64,000 bases of DNA, taken from assembly GCF_036227205.1 (NCBI RefSeq), contig NZ_CP109442.1, positions 8,370,001-8,434,000 of the forward strand. Reading direction: 5' to 3'. Under the pieces are notes generated by a model. That model had not been told where the DNA came from. It was given only the letters and a program-made list of their open reading frames with translations, and made no database searches. Of the stretch, positions 1-8,492 are shown one piece after another. Source of the stretch: Amycolatopsis sp. NBC_01480. GTDB taxonomy: Bacteria; Actinomycetota; Actinomycetes; Mycobacteriales; Pseudonocardiaceae. Numbering within the stretch: the stretch's first letter is position 1; each line of letters begins with the position of its first letter. The translations under genes and the position numbers were made by a program.

Positions 1-1088
1 TGCAGAACGTCCACCCGCTCTGGCAGACCACGCCCGCCCCGTACGGGCCGCTGTTCCTGCTGATCTCCAAGTGGATCGTGGCGATCACGCAGGACAACAT
101 GATCGCCGGCGTGATACTGACCCGGCTGGTGCTGCTGATCGGGCTCGGCATGACGCTGTGGGCGCTGCCCCGGCTGGTCAAGCACCTCGGTGGCAAGCTG
201 CCGGTGGCGCTGTGGCTCGCGGTCGCCAGCCCGATGATGGTCATCCACCTCTTCGGCGGCCCGCACAACGACCTGATGATGCTCGGCTTCCTCACCATCG
301 GCATGGTCGCCGCGCTCGAGCGCAAATACGTGGTCGCGGTCCTGCTGATCACCGTCGGCATGCTGATCAAGCCGACTGCCGCCGTGGCGCTGCCGTTCCT
401 GGTCTGGATGTGGGCCGCCCACATGTCCGGCGAATCGAAGGTCAAGAACTTCTTCAAGGCGGGCGCCGCTTCGGTCGGGCTGTTCGTGCCGGTGTTCGCG
501 GTCGGCACCTGGCTCTCGCTCGGCTCGCTCAACCTCGGCTGGTGGTCCGGCCTCAAGGCCCCGCAGCTGATCGCGAACTGGCTGAACTTCCCGACCGGCA
601 TCGGCGAGGCGATCTACAACCTCGTGCACCTGGTCGCGAACGTGCAGCCCTCGCCGTTCGTCACGGTCACCCGCGCCATCGCCATGGTCGGCCTGGCCGC
701 CTTCGGCATCCGCCAGTGGTGGCTCGCCCGCGGCGGCGGCAAGGAAGCCGTCTTCCGCGCCGCGATCACCATGCTGGCCGTCGCGATCCTCATGCCGCCC
801 ACCCTGCCGTGGTACCTGACCTGGGGTTTCGTCCTGTTCTCGGCGTTCGGCTGGCAGCGGCGGCACCTCTCGGTCGTGGTCGCCGTGTCGGTCTTCGTCA
901 CCCTCGTCTACTACCCGACGGGGGAGCAGGCCCTGTACGACTGGTGGTTCATCGCCATCGTCGTGCTGGTCAGCCTGTACGCGGCCGCTTCGCTGCTGCG
1001 CCCGGACCCGCTCGGCCTGATCGCCGCCTGGCGCAAGCCCGGCGAGGAGTTCCTGCCGGAGAAAACCCCGGCGCCCGCGGGCGACTAG
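1..1088 (+). CDS. mptB: Polyprenol-phosphomannose-dependent alpha-1,6-mannosyltransferase MptB-like, 3' part
   Basis: Membrane GT-C mannosyltransferase that would extend the alpha-1,6-mannan core of lipomannan or lipoarabinomannan from polyprenyl-phosphate mannose on the outer face of the membrane. The gene is cut by the window start: the frame is open from base 3, and about 361 C-terminal residues are visible. They contain several hydrophobic membrane segments and the loops GGPHNDLMM and KPTAAVALPF, which I recognise from MptA/MptB proteins. It ends in a short charged tail after the last membrane segment. The neighbouring TetR gene is convergent, only 20 bp away. MptA versus MptB cannot be settled from this fragment; MptB is favoured by the overall pattern. 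Confidence 0.72.
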   Translation, partial: QNVHPLWQTTPAPYGPLFLLISKWIVAITQDNMIAGVILTRLVLLIGLGMTLWALPRLVKHLGGKLPVALWLAVASPMMVIHLFGGPHNDLMMLGFLTIGMVAALERKYVVAVLLITVGMLIKPTAAVALPFLVWMWAAHMSGESKVKNFFKAGAASVGLFVPVFAVGTWLSLGSLNLGWWSGLKAPQLIANWLNFPTGIGEAIYNLVHLVANVQPSPFVTVTRAIAMVGLAAFGIRQWWLARGGGKEAVFRAAITMLAVAILMPPTLPWYLTWGFVLFSAFGWQRRHLSVVVAVSVFVTLVYYPTGEQALYDWWFIAIVVLVSLYAAASLLRPDPLGLIAAWRKPGEEFLPEKTPAPAGD

Positions 1089-1108
1089 CAGGCCCGGGTC
1101 AGTTCGGG

Positions 1109-1675
1109 TCAGTGCTGCGGGCTCAGCCCCGCCACGGCCAGCCCGAACAGCCGGTCCGCCCGCGCGGCCGGATCGGGATGGTGCTCGGTCGCCAGCACCA
1201 CGCCGACGGCCAGCGTGATCAGGTCCGAGACCGTCACGCCGGCCGTCACCGCGCCGTCCTGCACCGCGCGGCTCAGCAGCGGGCCCGCCGCGTCCTCCAG
1301 CGCCATCGAGCAGGAACTCTCGTGCACTGACTCGGGCTCGACGCCGTCGTAGGCCAGCGCGGCCGCCAGCCCCCGCGCGGAGACGCAGTACGCGACGACG
1401 TCACCCAGCCAGTCCAGCAGCGCCTTCCGGCTGTCGCCGTGACCGGCCAGCTCCTGCGCGCGTACGCACAGGGCCTCGATCCGCGTCCGGGAAACCGCCT
1501 CCACCAACGCCCGGCGCGTGGGGAAGTGCCGCCGCACCGTCGCCGAGCCCACCCCCGCCGTGCGGGCGATCTGCTCGAGCGACGCACCGGCCCCATGCAC
1601 GGAGACCTCCGCCTCGGCCACGGCGAGGATGCGCACGTAGTTGCGCCGAGCGTCGGCGCGCTGGTGGTCAGGCAT
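1109..1675 (-). CDS. TetR/AcrR-family transcriptional regulator
   Basis: One-domain repressor of 188 residues, the normal TetR length. The N-terminal helix-turn-helix spans about residues 10-56 and ends in the family signature VRRHFPTRRALVEAV; the rest is a helical ligand-binding and dimerisation domain. It is divergent from the NmrA-family gene at 1792, with 116 bp between start codons. That gap carries a long inverted repeat, so autoregulation and control of the NmrA gene are likely (inference). The ATG at 1675 begins a typical polar N-terminus (MPDHQRADARRN). The ligand is unknown. Confidence 0.85.
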   Translation of the reverse strand: MPDHQRADARRNYVRILAVAEAEVSVHGAGASLEQIARTAGVGSATVRRHFPTRRALVEAVSRTRIEALCVRAQELAGHGDSRKALLDWLGDVVAYCVSARGLAAALAYDGVEPESVHESSCSMALEDAAGPLLSRAVQDGAVTAGVTVSDLITLAVGVVLATEHHPDPAARADRLFGLAVAGLSPQH

Positions 1676-1706
1676 GGCGCTCCTCGGTGGTTGTTTCGGT
1701 GGTTGC

Positions 1707-1763
1707 TAAGTGGCGGACCCCGCCGTATCGTAGCGGAACAGAAACGGCGGGGCCCGCCACTTA
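1707..1763. promoter_or_regulatory. Paired inverted-repeat operator between tetR and NmrA gene
   Basis: Two arms, AAGTGGCGGACCCCGCCG at 1708-1725 and its near-perfect reverse complement at 1745-1762 (one mismatch in 18, one more matching base outside). Each arm is itself a small palindrome, GGCGG-N3-CCGCC. This double-dyad pattern is what TetR dimers bind. It sits 45 bp from the tetR start and 29 bp from the NmrA start. Confidence 0.7.
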
Positions 1764-1791
1764 ATCAGCTTGACCCTTACCGAGGAGCACC

Positions 1792-2715
1792 ATGTCTGTT
1801 GAGTCCGCGCCTGTCCTCGTCACCGGCGCCACCGGGCGGCAGGGCGGCGCCACCGCCCGTGCGCTGCTCGCCACGGGCGTTCCGGTCCGCGCTATGGTGC
1901 GTGATCCGGGCGCCGCCGGGGCGAAGGCCGTCGAAGCGCTCGGTGCCGAATTGGTCACCGGCGACCTGCACGACCGCGAGTCCGTGACCCGCGCCGCCAA
2001 GGGCGCCCGCGCCGTGTTTTCCGTGCAGATGCCCGGTTTCACCGGCGAAGCCTTCGATTTCGACGGCGAGGTGACCCAGGGCGTCAACCTCATCGAGGCT
2101 GCGAAAACCGCCGGGGTGCCGCAGTTCGTGCACACCTCCGTCAGCGGCGCCGGACAGCACGTCGAGGCTCCCGGCTGGACCGAAGGCCGCTGGGCTTCGA
2201 TGGAAGGCACGCTGGGCGCCAAGGCCGCGATCCAGGATCGCGTACGCGCCGCCGGATTCCCGCATTGGACGCTGCTGAAGCCGGCGTTCTTCATGGAGAA
2301 CTTCTTGCCCTCATTGCGTTTCCTGTTCCCGCGGGGTGTTGAGGGCGGTCTCGTGAGCGTCATCAAACCGGACACCCGGCTGTCGCTGATCGCGGTCGAG
2401 GACATCGGCACGGCAGCCGCCGCGGCCATCGCCGACTCGGCGCGATTCGACGGCGTCGAACTGGAACTGGCGGGCGACTACCGCTCGGTGACGGAGATCA
2501 CCGCGACCCTTTCCCTTGTGCTGGGCCGGGAATTGGCCGCACCGGACCTGACCGAGGCCGAGGCCCTCGCCGCCGGAATGCCCGCGATGGGCGCCTCGCA
2601 CGAGTGGCTGAACGTGGTCGGCCAACCGGCCCGCCCCCAGTTCGCGACGGACCTCGGTCTGCCGCTCACCAGCTTCGAAACCTGGGCGCGGCAGCACATG
2701 CGGGCAGACGCCTAA
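1792..2715 (+). CDS. NmrA-family NAD(P)-binding protein
   Basis: Atypical short-chain dehydrogenase-like protein of 307 residues. The N-terminus has the Rossmann fingerprint TGATGRQGG (about residues 12-20), followed by the NmrA-type segment FVHTSVSGAG and FFMENFLPSL near the middle. NmrA-family members bind NAD(P) and act as redox-sensing regulators or as reductases; nothing here decides which. The start is an ATG with GAGGA 5 bp upstream. It is controlled with the divergent TetR gene through the shared inverted repeats (inference). A 46-bp palindrome follows its stop codon by 3 bp. Confidence 0.85.
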   Translation: MSVESAPVLVTGATGRQGGATARALLATGVPVRAMVRDPGAAGAKAVEALGAELVTGDLHDRESVTRAAKGARAVFSVQMPGFTGEAFDFDGEVTQGVNLIEAAKTAGVPQFVHTSVSGAGQHVEAPGWTEGRWASMEGTLGAKAAIQDRVRAAGFPHWTLLKPAFFMENFLPSLRFLFPRGVEGGLVSVIKPDTRLSLIAVEDIGTAAAAAIADSARFDGVELELAGDYRSVTEITATLSLVLGRELAAPDLTEAEALAAGMPAMGASHEWLNVVGQPARPQFATDLGLPLTSFETWARQHMRADA

Positions 2716-2718
2716 AGG

Positions 2719-2764
2719 CTCGTGAGTGTTTATACCGGTTAGAACCGTTCTCAACACTCACGAG
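2719..2764. repeat. 46-bp dispersed palindrome, copy 1
   Basis: Outer arms CTCGTGAGTGTT and AACACTCACGAG, with an inner CGGTT-AG-AACCG hairpin. It lies between the convergent NmrA and PPOX genes, and its right flank (TCCTTA) supplies the PPOX stop codon. The second copy is at 30270-30315, with the same length and flanks (AAAR before, TCCTT after). It probably acts as a bidirectional terminator; the identity at two loci suggests a dispersed repeat family. Confidence 0.85.
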
Positions 2765-2767
2765 TCC

Positions 2768-3181
2768 TTACGAGCCGGCCCACCCGCGCCAGGAGTGCAC
2801 CAGCGTCGACACCACGGCGTGCTCCGGCGGGTGGGCTGCGTACTGCTCGTACTTCGCGGTCAGCCACTGCAGTGGCTCCGCGCGGTCGGCCGAGTCCAGG
2901 ACCCGGGCGACGCCGTCCGCACGGGCCCACCACAGCTGGGACCAGTCCTCGGCGTACTCGTCGACCAGGAAGCACACCGCCGGGTTCGCCGCGATGTTCG
3001 CCAGGCGCCGCAACGCCGTCGTGGTCTTCGGCTTGTGGTCCACGGCGAACACCACCGCGTCGCCGTGCACCGCGAACGTCACCGGGACCAGGTGTGGCAC
3101 CCCGTCGGCGCCGGCCGTCGCCAGCCGCGCGACGCGGGCCGCGGAGAAACGGGCCCGGGCGTCCTCAGCAGACAGTCGCAT
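2768..3181 (-). CDS. PPOX-class F420-dependent oxidoreductase (TIGR03668-like)
   Basis: Split-barrel flavin/deazaflavin-binding protein of 137 residues, as usual for this class. The N-terminus RFSAARVARLATAGADGVPHLVPVTF and the later segment KPKTTTALRRLANIAANPAVCFLVDEY are typical of F420-dependent PPOX proteins. Members reduce unsaturated or quinone-like substrates with F420H2; the substrate here is unknown. A TACGGT hexamer (complement at 3188-3193) lies just before the ATG, so the mRNA may be leaderless. The gene is convergent with NmrA across the 46-bp palindrome and is 15 bp upstream of nothing else on its strand. Confidence 0.85.
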   Translation of the reverse strand: MRLSAEDARARFSAARVARLATAGADGVPHLVPVTFAVHGDAVVFAVDHKPKTTTALRRLANIAANPAVCFLVDEYAEDWSQLWWARADGVARVLDSADRAEPLQWLTAKYEQYAAHPPEHAVVSTLVHSWRGWAGS

Positions 3182-3196
3182 AGCGGCACCGTAGCG

Positions 3197-4096
3197 TCAG
3201 GCCAGCGCGGGGGAGTCCAGTGCCAGCGTGCCCAGCTCCACGTCCAGCGCCGCCCGCGCGCCCAGCGGCACCGTCGGCGACGACGCCACGTGCCCGAACC
3301 CGAAGTCGCCCAGCATCGGCACTTCCAGCGGCGCCAGCCGTTCCAGCAGCAGCGACCGGATCTCCGCCGGGTCCCCGCACGCGGCCCACGAGCCCAGCAC
3401 CACCGCGCGCACGCCGTCGAACCAGCCCGCGCGCAGCAGCTGCGTCAGCATCCGGTCCAGCCGGTACACACTCTCGGTCACGTCCTCCAGCAGCACGATC
3501 CCGTCGCGCGCCGAGCCCTGCTCGGCCGTCCCGATCCCCGCCGCCAGCAACGACAGGTTCCCGCCGACCAGCACCCCCGACGCCCGGCCCGGCACCAGCA
3601 CGTCCGGCTCCGCCGTGCGCAGCACCCGGTGCCGCTCCGGCTCGAACAGCGTCCGCCGCAAGTGCTCCGCGGCGAACGCGTCGAACAGCACGCTCGCGGG
3701 CATCGGCGAGAACAGCGTGTCGAGTCCTAAATGGACCGAAACGGCGCGGTGCAGCGCCGTCACGTCGCTCGACCCCGCCAGCACCTTCGGCCCGGCCTCA
3801 CGCAACGCCGGCCAGTCCACCAGGTCCAGCATCCGCTGCGCGCCGTACCCGCCCCGGGCGGCCAGCACGCACGTCACCTCCGGGTCCAGCCACGCCTCGG
3901 TGAACTCCGCCGCGCGGGCCTCGTCCGGCGCCGACAGGTAACCCGACGCGGAAGCCCGAACGGAGGCGCCCACCTGGACCTTCAGCCCCCAGCCGCGCAG
4001 CACCGGCAGCGCCGCCTCCAGCAGGTCCGCCGGCACCGGGCCGGACGGCGCCACCAGCGCGATCGTGTCCCCGGCCTTCAACCGCGGCGGTCTCAC
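3197..4096 (-). CDS. LD-carboxypeptidase, peptidase family S66
   Basis: Serine carboxypeptidase of 299 residues, likely to remove the terminal D-amino acid from muramoyl tetrapeptides in peptidoglycan recycling; MccF-like self-immunity enzymes are relatives. Visible catalytic elements are the nucleophile in AGSSDVTALH, the glutamate in VLLEDV and the histidine in FGHVASSP. There is no signal peptide, which agrees with a cytoplasmic location. It starts at a GTG whose GTGA overlaps the stop codon of the upstream S9 peptidase gene, so the two are translationally coupled. Confidence 0.88.
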   Translation of the reverse strand: MRPPRLKAGDTIALVAPSGPVPADLLEAALPVLRGWGLKVQVGASVRASASGYLSAPDEARAAEFTEAWLDPEVTCVLAARGGYGAQRMLDLVDWPALREAGPKVLAGSSDVTALHRAVSVHLGLDTLFSPMPASVLFDAFAAEHLRRTLFEPERHRVLRTAEPDVLVPGRASGVLVGGNLSLLAAGIGTAEQGSARDGIVLLEDVTESVYRLDRMLTQLLRAGWFDGVRAVVLGSWAACGDPAEIRSLLLERLAPLEVPMLGDFGFGHVASSPTVPLGARAALDVELGTLALDSPALA

Positions 4097-6036
4097 CGGG
4101 AAAGCTCCAGCTTCGCCACACCCGGCGTCGGGAACCCGAACACCTGCCCGTAGAACGACAGCTCCGCCTCCAGCGCCGCGATGATCGTCACGGCCTTGCG
4201 GAACCCGTGCTGCTCGCCCTCGAACCGCAGGTACGCGTAGTCGACGCCGCGCCCGGCCAAACCGGCGACGAACCGGTCCGCCTGCTCGGGCGGGCAGATC
4301 TGGTCCTCCAGCCCCTGCAGGAACAGCACCGGCCCCGCCAGCGAGCCCGCGTGCGTGATCGGCGAGCGCTCCCGGTACCGCTCCAGCGTCTCCGGGTACG
4401 GCCCGACCAGGCTGTGCAGGTACTGCGACTCGAAGTCATGGGTTTCGCCGCCCGCGCCCGTCCACGTGGCCAGGTCCAGGATCGGGAACTTCACCGTCGC
4501 CGCCGCGTACGTCGTGGTCATGGTGATCGACGCGGCCGAGGTGAACCCGCCCGCGCTGCCGCCCCGGATCGCCAGGCGCGCGCCGTCGGCGATGCCCTCG
4601 GCCACCAGCGCCTCGGCCACCGCCACGCAGTCGCCGACGTCCACCACGCCCCACTGCTCGCGCAGCCGCTCCCGGAACACCCGCCCGTAGCCGGTCGAGC
4701 CGCCGTAGTTCACCGCGACCACGCCGATGCCGCGGCTGGTGAAGTACGCGAAGTCCAGGTCCAGCGAGGCGTCGGAGCTGCCAGTCGGACCGCCGTGCAC
4801 GTGGACCACGAACGGCGGCCGCTCACCCTCGGGCGCGGTGAAGCCCGGGTTGGCCGGCGGGAACACGAACGCCGGGATCGCCGAGCCGTCCGGCGCGGTG
4901 AACACCCGCTCCTGCGGCACCGGCAGGTACTCCGGCGCGGGCAGGTCCGCCGGCTGCGGCGTCAGCTCGGCCCAGGTGCCGGCCGCCAGGTCCACGCTCA
5001 CCACCGCGCGCTCACGCCGCGCGCCCGCCGCGATGCCGGTCACCGCGCCGTCGACCACGGCCAGCCCGGACGACGACCAGCTGGTCAGCTCCCCGGCCAC
5101 CGCTTCGACCGGCGACACCGAGCCGTCGCGCTCGTCCAGCACGGCCAGCCGCCCGGCGTCCAGCACCGCGTGCCGCCCGCCGCCGAGCGGGGTGAACCAG
5201 CGCAGGCCGAGCTTCCACAGCGCCCCGCCCAGCTCCGTCGCCACCGGGGCGAGGTTCACGACGGACCCGTCCAGCCCGATCCGGTGCAGGTTCCACCAGC
5301 CGTCCGGGTCAAGCAGCGCGAGCAGCCGGTCCGGCGACTCCCACTCCAGCTGGCACACCGCGACGTCCGCGCCGCCGGCCAGCACCCGGGCGTCGCCGAA
5401 CGTGCCGTCCGCGGCGACCGGCGCGACGAACAGCTCCGTGCCGTCCCACGGCATCGCCGGGTGGTCCCACGCCAGCCACGCCGCGTGCGCGCCGTCCGGC
5501 GACAGCTGCGGCGCGGTGAAGAACCGGCGCCCGTCGACCAGGACACGCTCGGCGCCGTCCAGCGGGATTGCGACGAGCGCTCGTTCGATGTCGGTGCGCC
5601 GCGGGCCGGTGCTGCTCTCCCGCACCGCCCAGACCTCGCCGCCGGGACCGGGCCGCAGGTCGCCGTAACGGACTCCTTGCGGCTGCGCGGGTTCCGGCGT
5701 CAGCGCCGTGGTCTCACCGGAGGTCAGGTCGTGCGCGTACACCCGCTGGTCGGCCCAGTGCGTGAAGACCACGGTCTCACCGATGACCAGCCACGGCCGG
5801 CCGCCGTACTCGTGCACCCGGTTGCGGACGTTCCACGGCGCGGGCAGCACGTCCTGCACACTGCCGTCCGCCGTCAGCCGGACCAGCGCGACGCGGCCGC
5901 CCTCGGCGGGCCGGCCCTCGGCCCACCACAGCTCGCCGCCGACCCGGTCGAGCCACGACGCGCCGCCCCCGGCCGCCGCTGCGTCCGCGGCCGAGACGGG
6001 TGAGGTCCATGTTCCATAAGGTGAGAGCTCAGGCAC
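4093..6036 (-). CDS. S9 family peptidase (prolyl oligopeptidase-like)
   Basis: Two-domain serine peptidase of 647 residues. The N-terminal two thirds is a beta-propeller-like region with repeated hydrophobic strands. The C-terminal alpha/beta-hydrolase domain carries the nucleophile in GGSAGGFTSA, the aspartate in LQGLEDQICPPEQA and the histidine in GEQHGFRK. There is no signal peptide, so it should act on short peptides in the cytoplasm. It starts at a GTG with TAGGCT (complement at 6043-6048) about 7 bp before it, a leaderless pattern. It forms an operon with the S66 carboxypeptidase, pointing to peptide or muropeptide turnover. Confidence 0.9.
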   Translation of the reverse strand: MPELSPYGTWTSPVSAADAAAAGGGASWLDRVGGELWWAEGRPAEGGRVALVRLTADGSVQDVLPAPWNVRNRVHEYGGRPWLVIGETVVFTHWADQRVYAHDLTSGETTALTPEPAQPQGVRYGDLRPGPGGEVWAVRESSTGPRRTDIERALVAIPLDGAERVLVDGRRFFTAPQLSPDGAHAAWLAWDHPAMPWDGTELFVAPVAADGTFGDARVLAGGADVAVCQLEWESPDRLLALLDPDGWWNLHRIGLDGSVVNLAPVATELGGALWKLGLRWFTPLGGGRHAVLDAGRLAVLDERDGSVSPVEAVAGELTSWSSSGLAVVDGAVTGIAAGARRERAVVSVDLAAGTWAELTPQPADLPAPEYLPVPQERVFTAPDGSAIPAFVFPPANPGFTAPEGERPPFVVHVHGGPTGSSDASLDLDFAYFTSRGIGVVAVNYGGSTGYGRVFRERLREQWGVVDVGDCVAVAEALVAEGIADGARLAIRGGSAGGFTSAASITMTTTYAAATVKFPILDLATWTGAGGETHDFESQYLHSLVGPYPETLERYRERSPITHAGSLAGPVLFLQGLEDQICPPEQADRFVAGLAGRGVDYAYLRFEGEQHGFRKAVTIIAALEAELSFYGQVFGFPTPGVAKLELSR

Positions 6037-6042
6037 CCGAAG

Positions 6043-6145
6043 AGCCTAACGGCGATCCGCAGCGTGGCCGCACACGCACGCAGCGCGCTGAAATCCCGGT
6101 CAACCAGGGGCGGCGGATGCCGATCATGCCCGCGTGGCTTAGGGT
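6043..6145. promoter_or_regulatory. Divergent leaderless promoter pair
   Basis: Two -10-like hexamers face away from each other: TAGGCT on the minus strand (6043-6048) before the S9 peptidase GTG, and TAGGGT on the plus strand (6140-6145) before the DUF3090 ATG. Each is about 7-10 nt from a start codon with no Shine-Dalgarno sequence, as in leaderless actinobacterial mRNAs. Confidence 0.4.
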
Positions 6146-6155
6146 CGTAAGTGCT

Positions 6156-6731
6156 ATGTCTCGCGTAATCCACGTCTTCCGCAAGCCCGACCGGTTCGTC
6201 GCCGGGACCGTCGGCGAGCCCGGTGATCGCACGTTCTACCTCCAGGCGTCGGAGGACGTCCGGACGATCAGCGTGACGATCGAAAAACAGCAGGTCGTCG
6301 TCCTCGCCGAGCGCCTGAGCGCGCTGCTCGAGGAGGTCGCCAGCCGGTTCGGCGCCGACGTCCCCGACGACGTGCCCGAGGACCAGGTAGACGTGGCGCC
6401 GCTGACTGTGCCGGTCGAGGAGGAGTTCCGCGTCGGCACCATGGGCCTGGGCTGGGACGCCGACTCCGGCGCCGTCGTCGTCGAGCTGCTCGCGATCACC
6501 GAGGGCGAGGTCGACGAGACCGTCGTGCTCGACGACACCGAGGAGGGCCCGGACGCCGTCCGCGTGTTCCTCACCCCGGTGGCCGCGCGCGCCTTCTCCG
6601 AGCGGGCCGACCGTGTCGTCAACGCCGGGCGCAAGCCGTGCCCGCTGTGCGCGGAGCCGCTCGACCCGGCCGGCCACATCTGCCCCCGGCAGAACGGCTA
6701 CCGCCGCGACGTCGACGTGACCGAGGACTGA
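6156..6731 (+). CDS. DUF3090 family protein
   Basis: Conserved actinobacterial protein of 191 residues and unknown function. The start at ATG 6156 gives the family N-terminus MSRVIHVFRKPDRFVAGTVG; longer readings extend into the intergenic region. The C-terminus has a treble-clef-like zinc motif, CPLCAEPLDPAGHICPRQNG. In many actinobacteria this gene precedes an SCO1664-like gene and then mshC of mycothiol synthesis. Here the SCO1664-like gene follows after 8 bp but mshC does not, being replaced by a kinase gene. Confidence 0.88.
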   Translation: MSRVIHVFRKPDRFVAGTVGEPGDRTFYLQASEDVRTISVTIEKQQVVVLAERLSALLEEVASRFGADVPDDVPEDQVDVAPLTVPVEEEFRVGTMGLGWDADSGAVVVELLAITEGEVDETVVLDDTEEGPDAVRVFLTPVAARAFSERADRVVNAGRKPCPLCAEPLDPAGHICPRQNGYRRDVDVTED

Positions 6732-6739
6732 GGCCGCCC

Positions 6740-7546
6740 GTGGCGAGCAGCCCACCCGGACCGGCCGACCCCGCCGCCCGCGAATTCGTCACGCACGGCC
6801 GCATCGACGTCGAGGGCCGGCTCGTGGACGCGTCCAACGTGACGTTGTTCTGCGCGATCGAGCTGGCCGGCGTCACCGGCCGGGTGGTGTACAAGCCGGT
6901 CTCGGGGGAGCGGCCGCTGTGGGACTTCCCGGACGGCACGCTGGCCGGCCGCGAGGTCGCCACCGCGATGATCTCCGACGTCTCCGGCCTCGGCGCGATC
7001 CCGCCGACCGTGCTGCGCGACGGCCCGTTCGGCCCCGGCATGGTCCAGCTCTGGGTCGAGACCGGCGAGAACGAGGTCGTCGACGTCTGCGCGCCCGAAG
7101 ACGTCCCGGACGGCTGGCGCACCGTGCTGCACGCCCACGACCGGCTCGGCGACCCCGCGGTCCTCGCGCACGCCGACCACCCGGGCATGCGGGAGCTGGC
7201 GGTGCTCGACATCGTCGTCAACAACACCGACCGCAAGGGCGGCCACCTGCTGGCCGGCACCGACGGCCGCGTCTACGGCGTGGACCACGGCATCTGCCTG
7301 CACACCGACCCGAAGCTGCGCACCGTGCTGTGGGGCTGGATCGGCGAGCAGGTCCCGGACGAGGCAGTGGAGAAGCTGCGCAAGCTGCGGTCCGAGCTGG
7401 ACGGCAAGCTCGGCGCGGACCTCGGCGAGCACCTCACCGCGTTCGAGATCCGCGCGCTCAGCCAGCGCGCCGACCACCTGCTCGCCGAGGGCGTCTTCCC
7501 CGAGCCCGGCGACGACTGGCGCGCCATCCCCTGGCCCCTGTTCTGA
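6740..7546 (+). CDS. SCO1664 family kinase-like protein
   Basis: Protein of 268 residues in a family related to HipA and phosphatidylinositol kinase folds. It has a glycine-poor N-lobe (GRVVYKPVSGERPLWDF, where the lysine is the likely nucleotide-binding residue) and a catalytic-loop-like segment, DIVVNNTDRKGGHLL, that matches the DxxxxNxDR pattern of PI-kinase-like enzymes. A later VDHGICLH supplies a plausible metal-binding aspartate. The GTG start at 6740 follows the DUF3090 stop by 8 bp, so the two are co-transcribed. The substrate is unknown. Confidence 0.82.
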   Translation: MASSPPGPADPAAREFVTHGRIDVEGRLVDASNVTLFCAIELAGVTGRVVYKPVSGERPLWDFPDGTLAGREVATAMISDVSGLGAIPPTVLRDGPFGPGMVQLWVETGENEVVDVCAPEDVPDGWRTVLHAHDRLGDPAVLAHADHPGMRELAVLDIVVNNTDRKGGHLLAGTDGRVYGVDHGICLHTDPKLRTVLWGWIGEQVPDEAVEKLRKLRSELDGKLGADLGEHLTAFEIRALSQRADHLLAEGVFPEPGDDWRAIPWPLF

Positions 7547-7562
7547 TGACAGCGCTGTTCCG

Positions 7563-8441
7563 ATGACGGCGATCCTCGACGACGCGGCCCGCGCCCGTCT
7601 CGTCGATCGCTTCGGCCCGCAGGTCGGCCCGTGGTGCGATGCCTTGCCCGCGCTGGTCGCGCGGCTCACCGAGCGCTGGGGCCTGACGGTCGTCGAGGCC
7701 CGTCCGGGCAACACCGGGCGCACGCTCATGTGCCGCGGGACCGAAGGCGAGAGCCGGGTGCTCAAGCTCTGCCCGGACCAGGAGGTCACCGCCGGCGAGG
7801 CCACCGCGTTGCTGACCTGGGCCGGTCTCTCCCGGGTGGTGCAGGTCCTCGACGCCGACCTCGAGGAAGGCGCCGTCCTGCTGGAAGGCCTCGAACCGGG
7901 CACCCAGCTGGCCGGGCGCGGCGCGGACGTGCCGTGGACCGAGGTGGGGGACCTGCTCGCCCAGCTGCACAGCGTCCCCTTGCCCAGGGTCCAGTTCCCG
8001 TCGCTGGCCACCCGCGTCGGGCAGATGTTCGAGCTGGCCGAACGCCGCCTGCGCGGTTCGGCCGCCGAATCCCGGCTGCCGCTGGACCTGCTGCACCACG
8101 CCCGCGCCCGGGCCGAAGACCTCGCCACCGGCGGCCCCGTCGCGCTCCTACACGGCGACCTGCACCCCGGCAACGTCCTCGACGCCGGCCCCGCGCGCGG
8201 CACCGTCGCGATCGACCCCCGGCCGTGCCTGGGCGACCCGGCCTTCGACGCCGTCGACTGGGCGTTGCTGCCGATGGTCGCGGGCGGCACTCTCGACGAC
8301 GGCGTCACGAAGCTCCCGGGCCTCGACGCCGATCGCGTCCGCGCCTGGTGCGCCGCGCTCGCCCCGCTCGTCGCCATGGCCCCGCTCCGGGCCGGCCGGT
8401 CCACGCCGTTCACCGACGCCCTCCTGGAGATGGCGCGCTGA
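7563..8441 (+). CDS. Aminoglycoside/hydroxyurea phosphotransferase-like kinase
   Basis: APH-fold small-molecule kinase of 292 residues. It shows the catalytic loop LLHGDLHPGNVL (about residues 197-208) and the metal-binding IDPRPCLGDPAFD of the streptomycin 6-kinase/hydroxyurea phosphotransferase subfamily. Enzymes of this group transfer phosphate from ATP to hydroxyl groups of antibiotics or metabolites; resistance cannot be assumed from sequence. The ATG follows the SCO1664-like stop by 16 bp on the same strand, so it is probably the third gene of that operon. Confidence 0.82.
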   Translation: MTAILDDAARARLVDRFGPQVGPWCDALPALVARLTERWGLTVVEARPGNTGRTLMCRGTEGESRVLKLCPDQEVTAGEATALLTWAGLSRVVQVLDADLEEGAVLLEGLEPGTQLAGRGADVPWTEVGDLLAQLHSVPLPRVQFPSLATRVGQMFELAERRLRGSAAESRLPLDLLHHARARAEDLATGGPVALLHGDLHPGNVLDAGPARGTVAIDPRPCLGDPAFDAVDWALLPMVAGGTLDDGVTKLPGLDADRVRAWCAALAPLVAMAPLRAGRSTPFTDALLEMAR

Positions 8442-8478
8442 CCGGCGTGGCGCCAGGACGCGGCCACCCCGGCACCAC

Positions 8479-8484
8479 TAGCTT
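8479..8484 (+). promoter_or_regulatory. Candidate -10 for leaderless DUF3097 mRNA
   Basis: TAGCTT fits TANNNT, and its last base is 9 nt before the GTG at 8493. There is no ribosome-binding sequence in between. Confidence 0.35.
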
Positions 8485-8492
8485 TTCCCACC

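Noticed and set aside
71..1330. Plus-strand frame of 419 codons overlapping mptB and the TetR gene
   Set aside because: Arg/Pro/Gly-rich shadow frame; the mannosyltransferase frame beneath it has clear motifs and continues from before the window.
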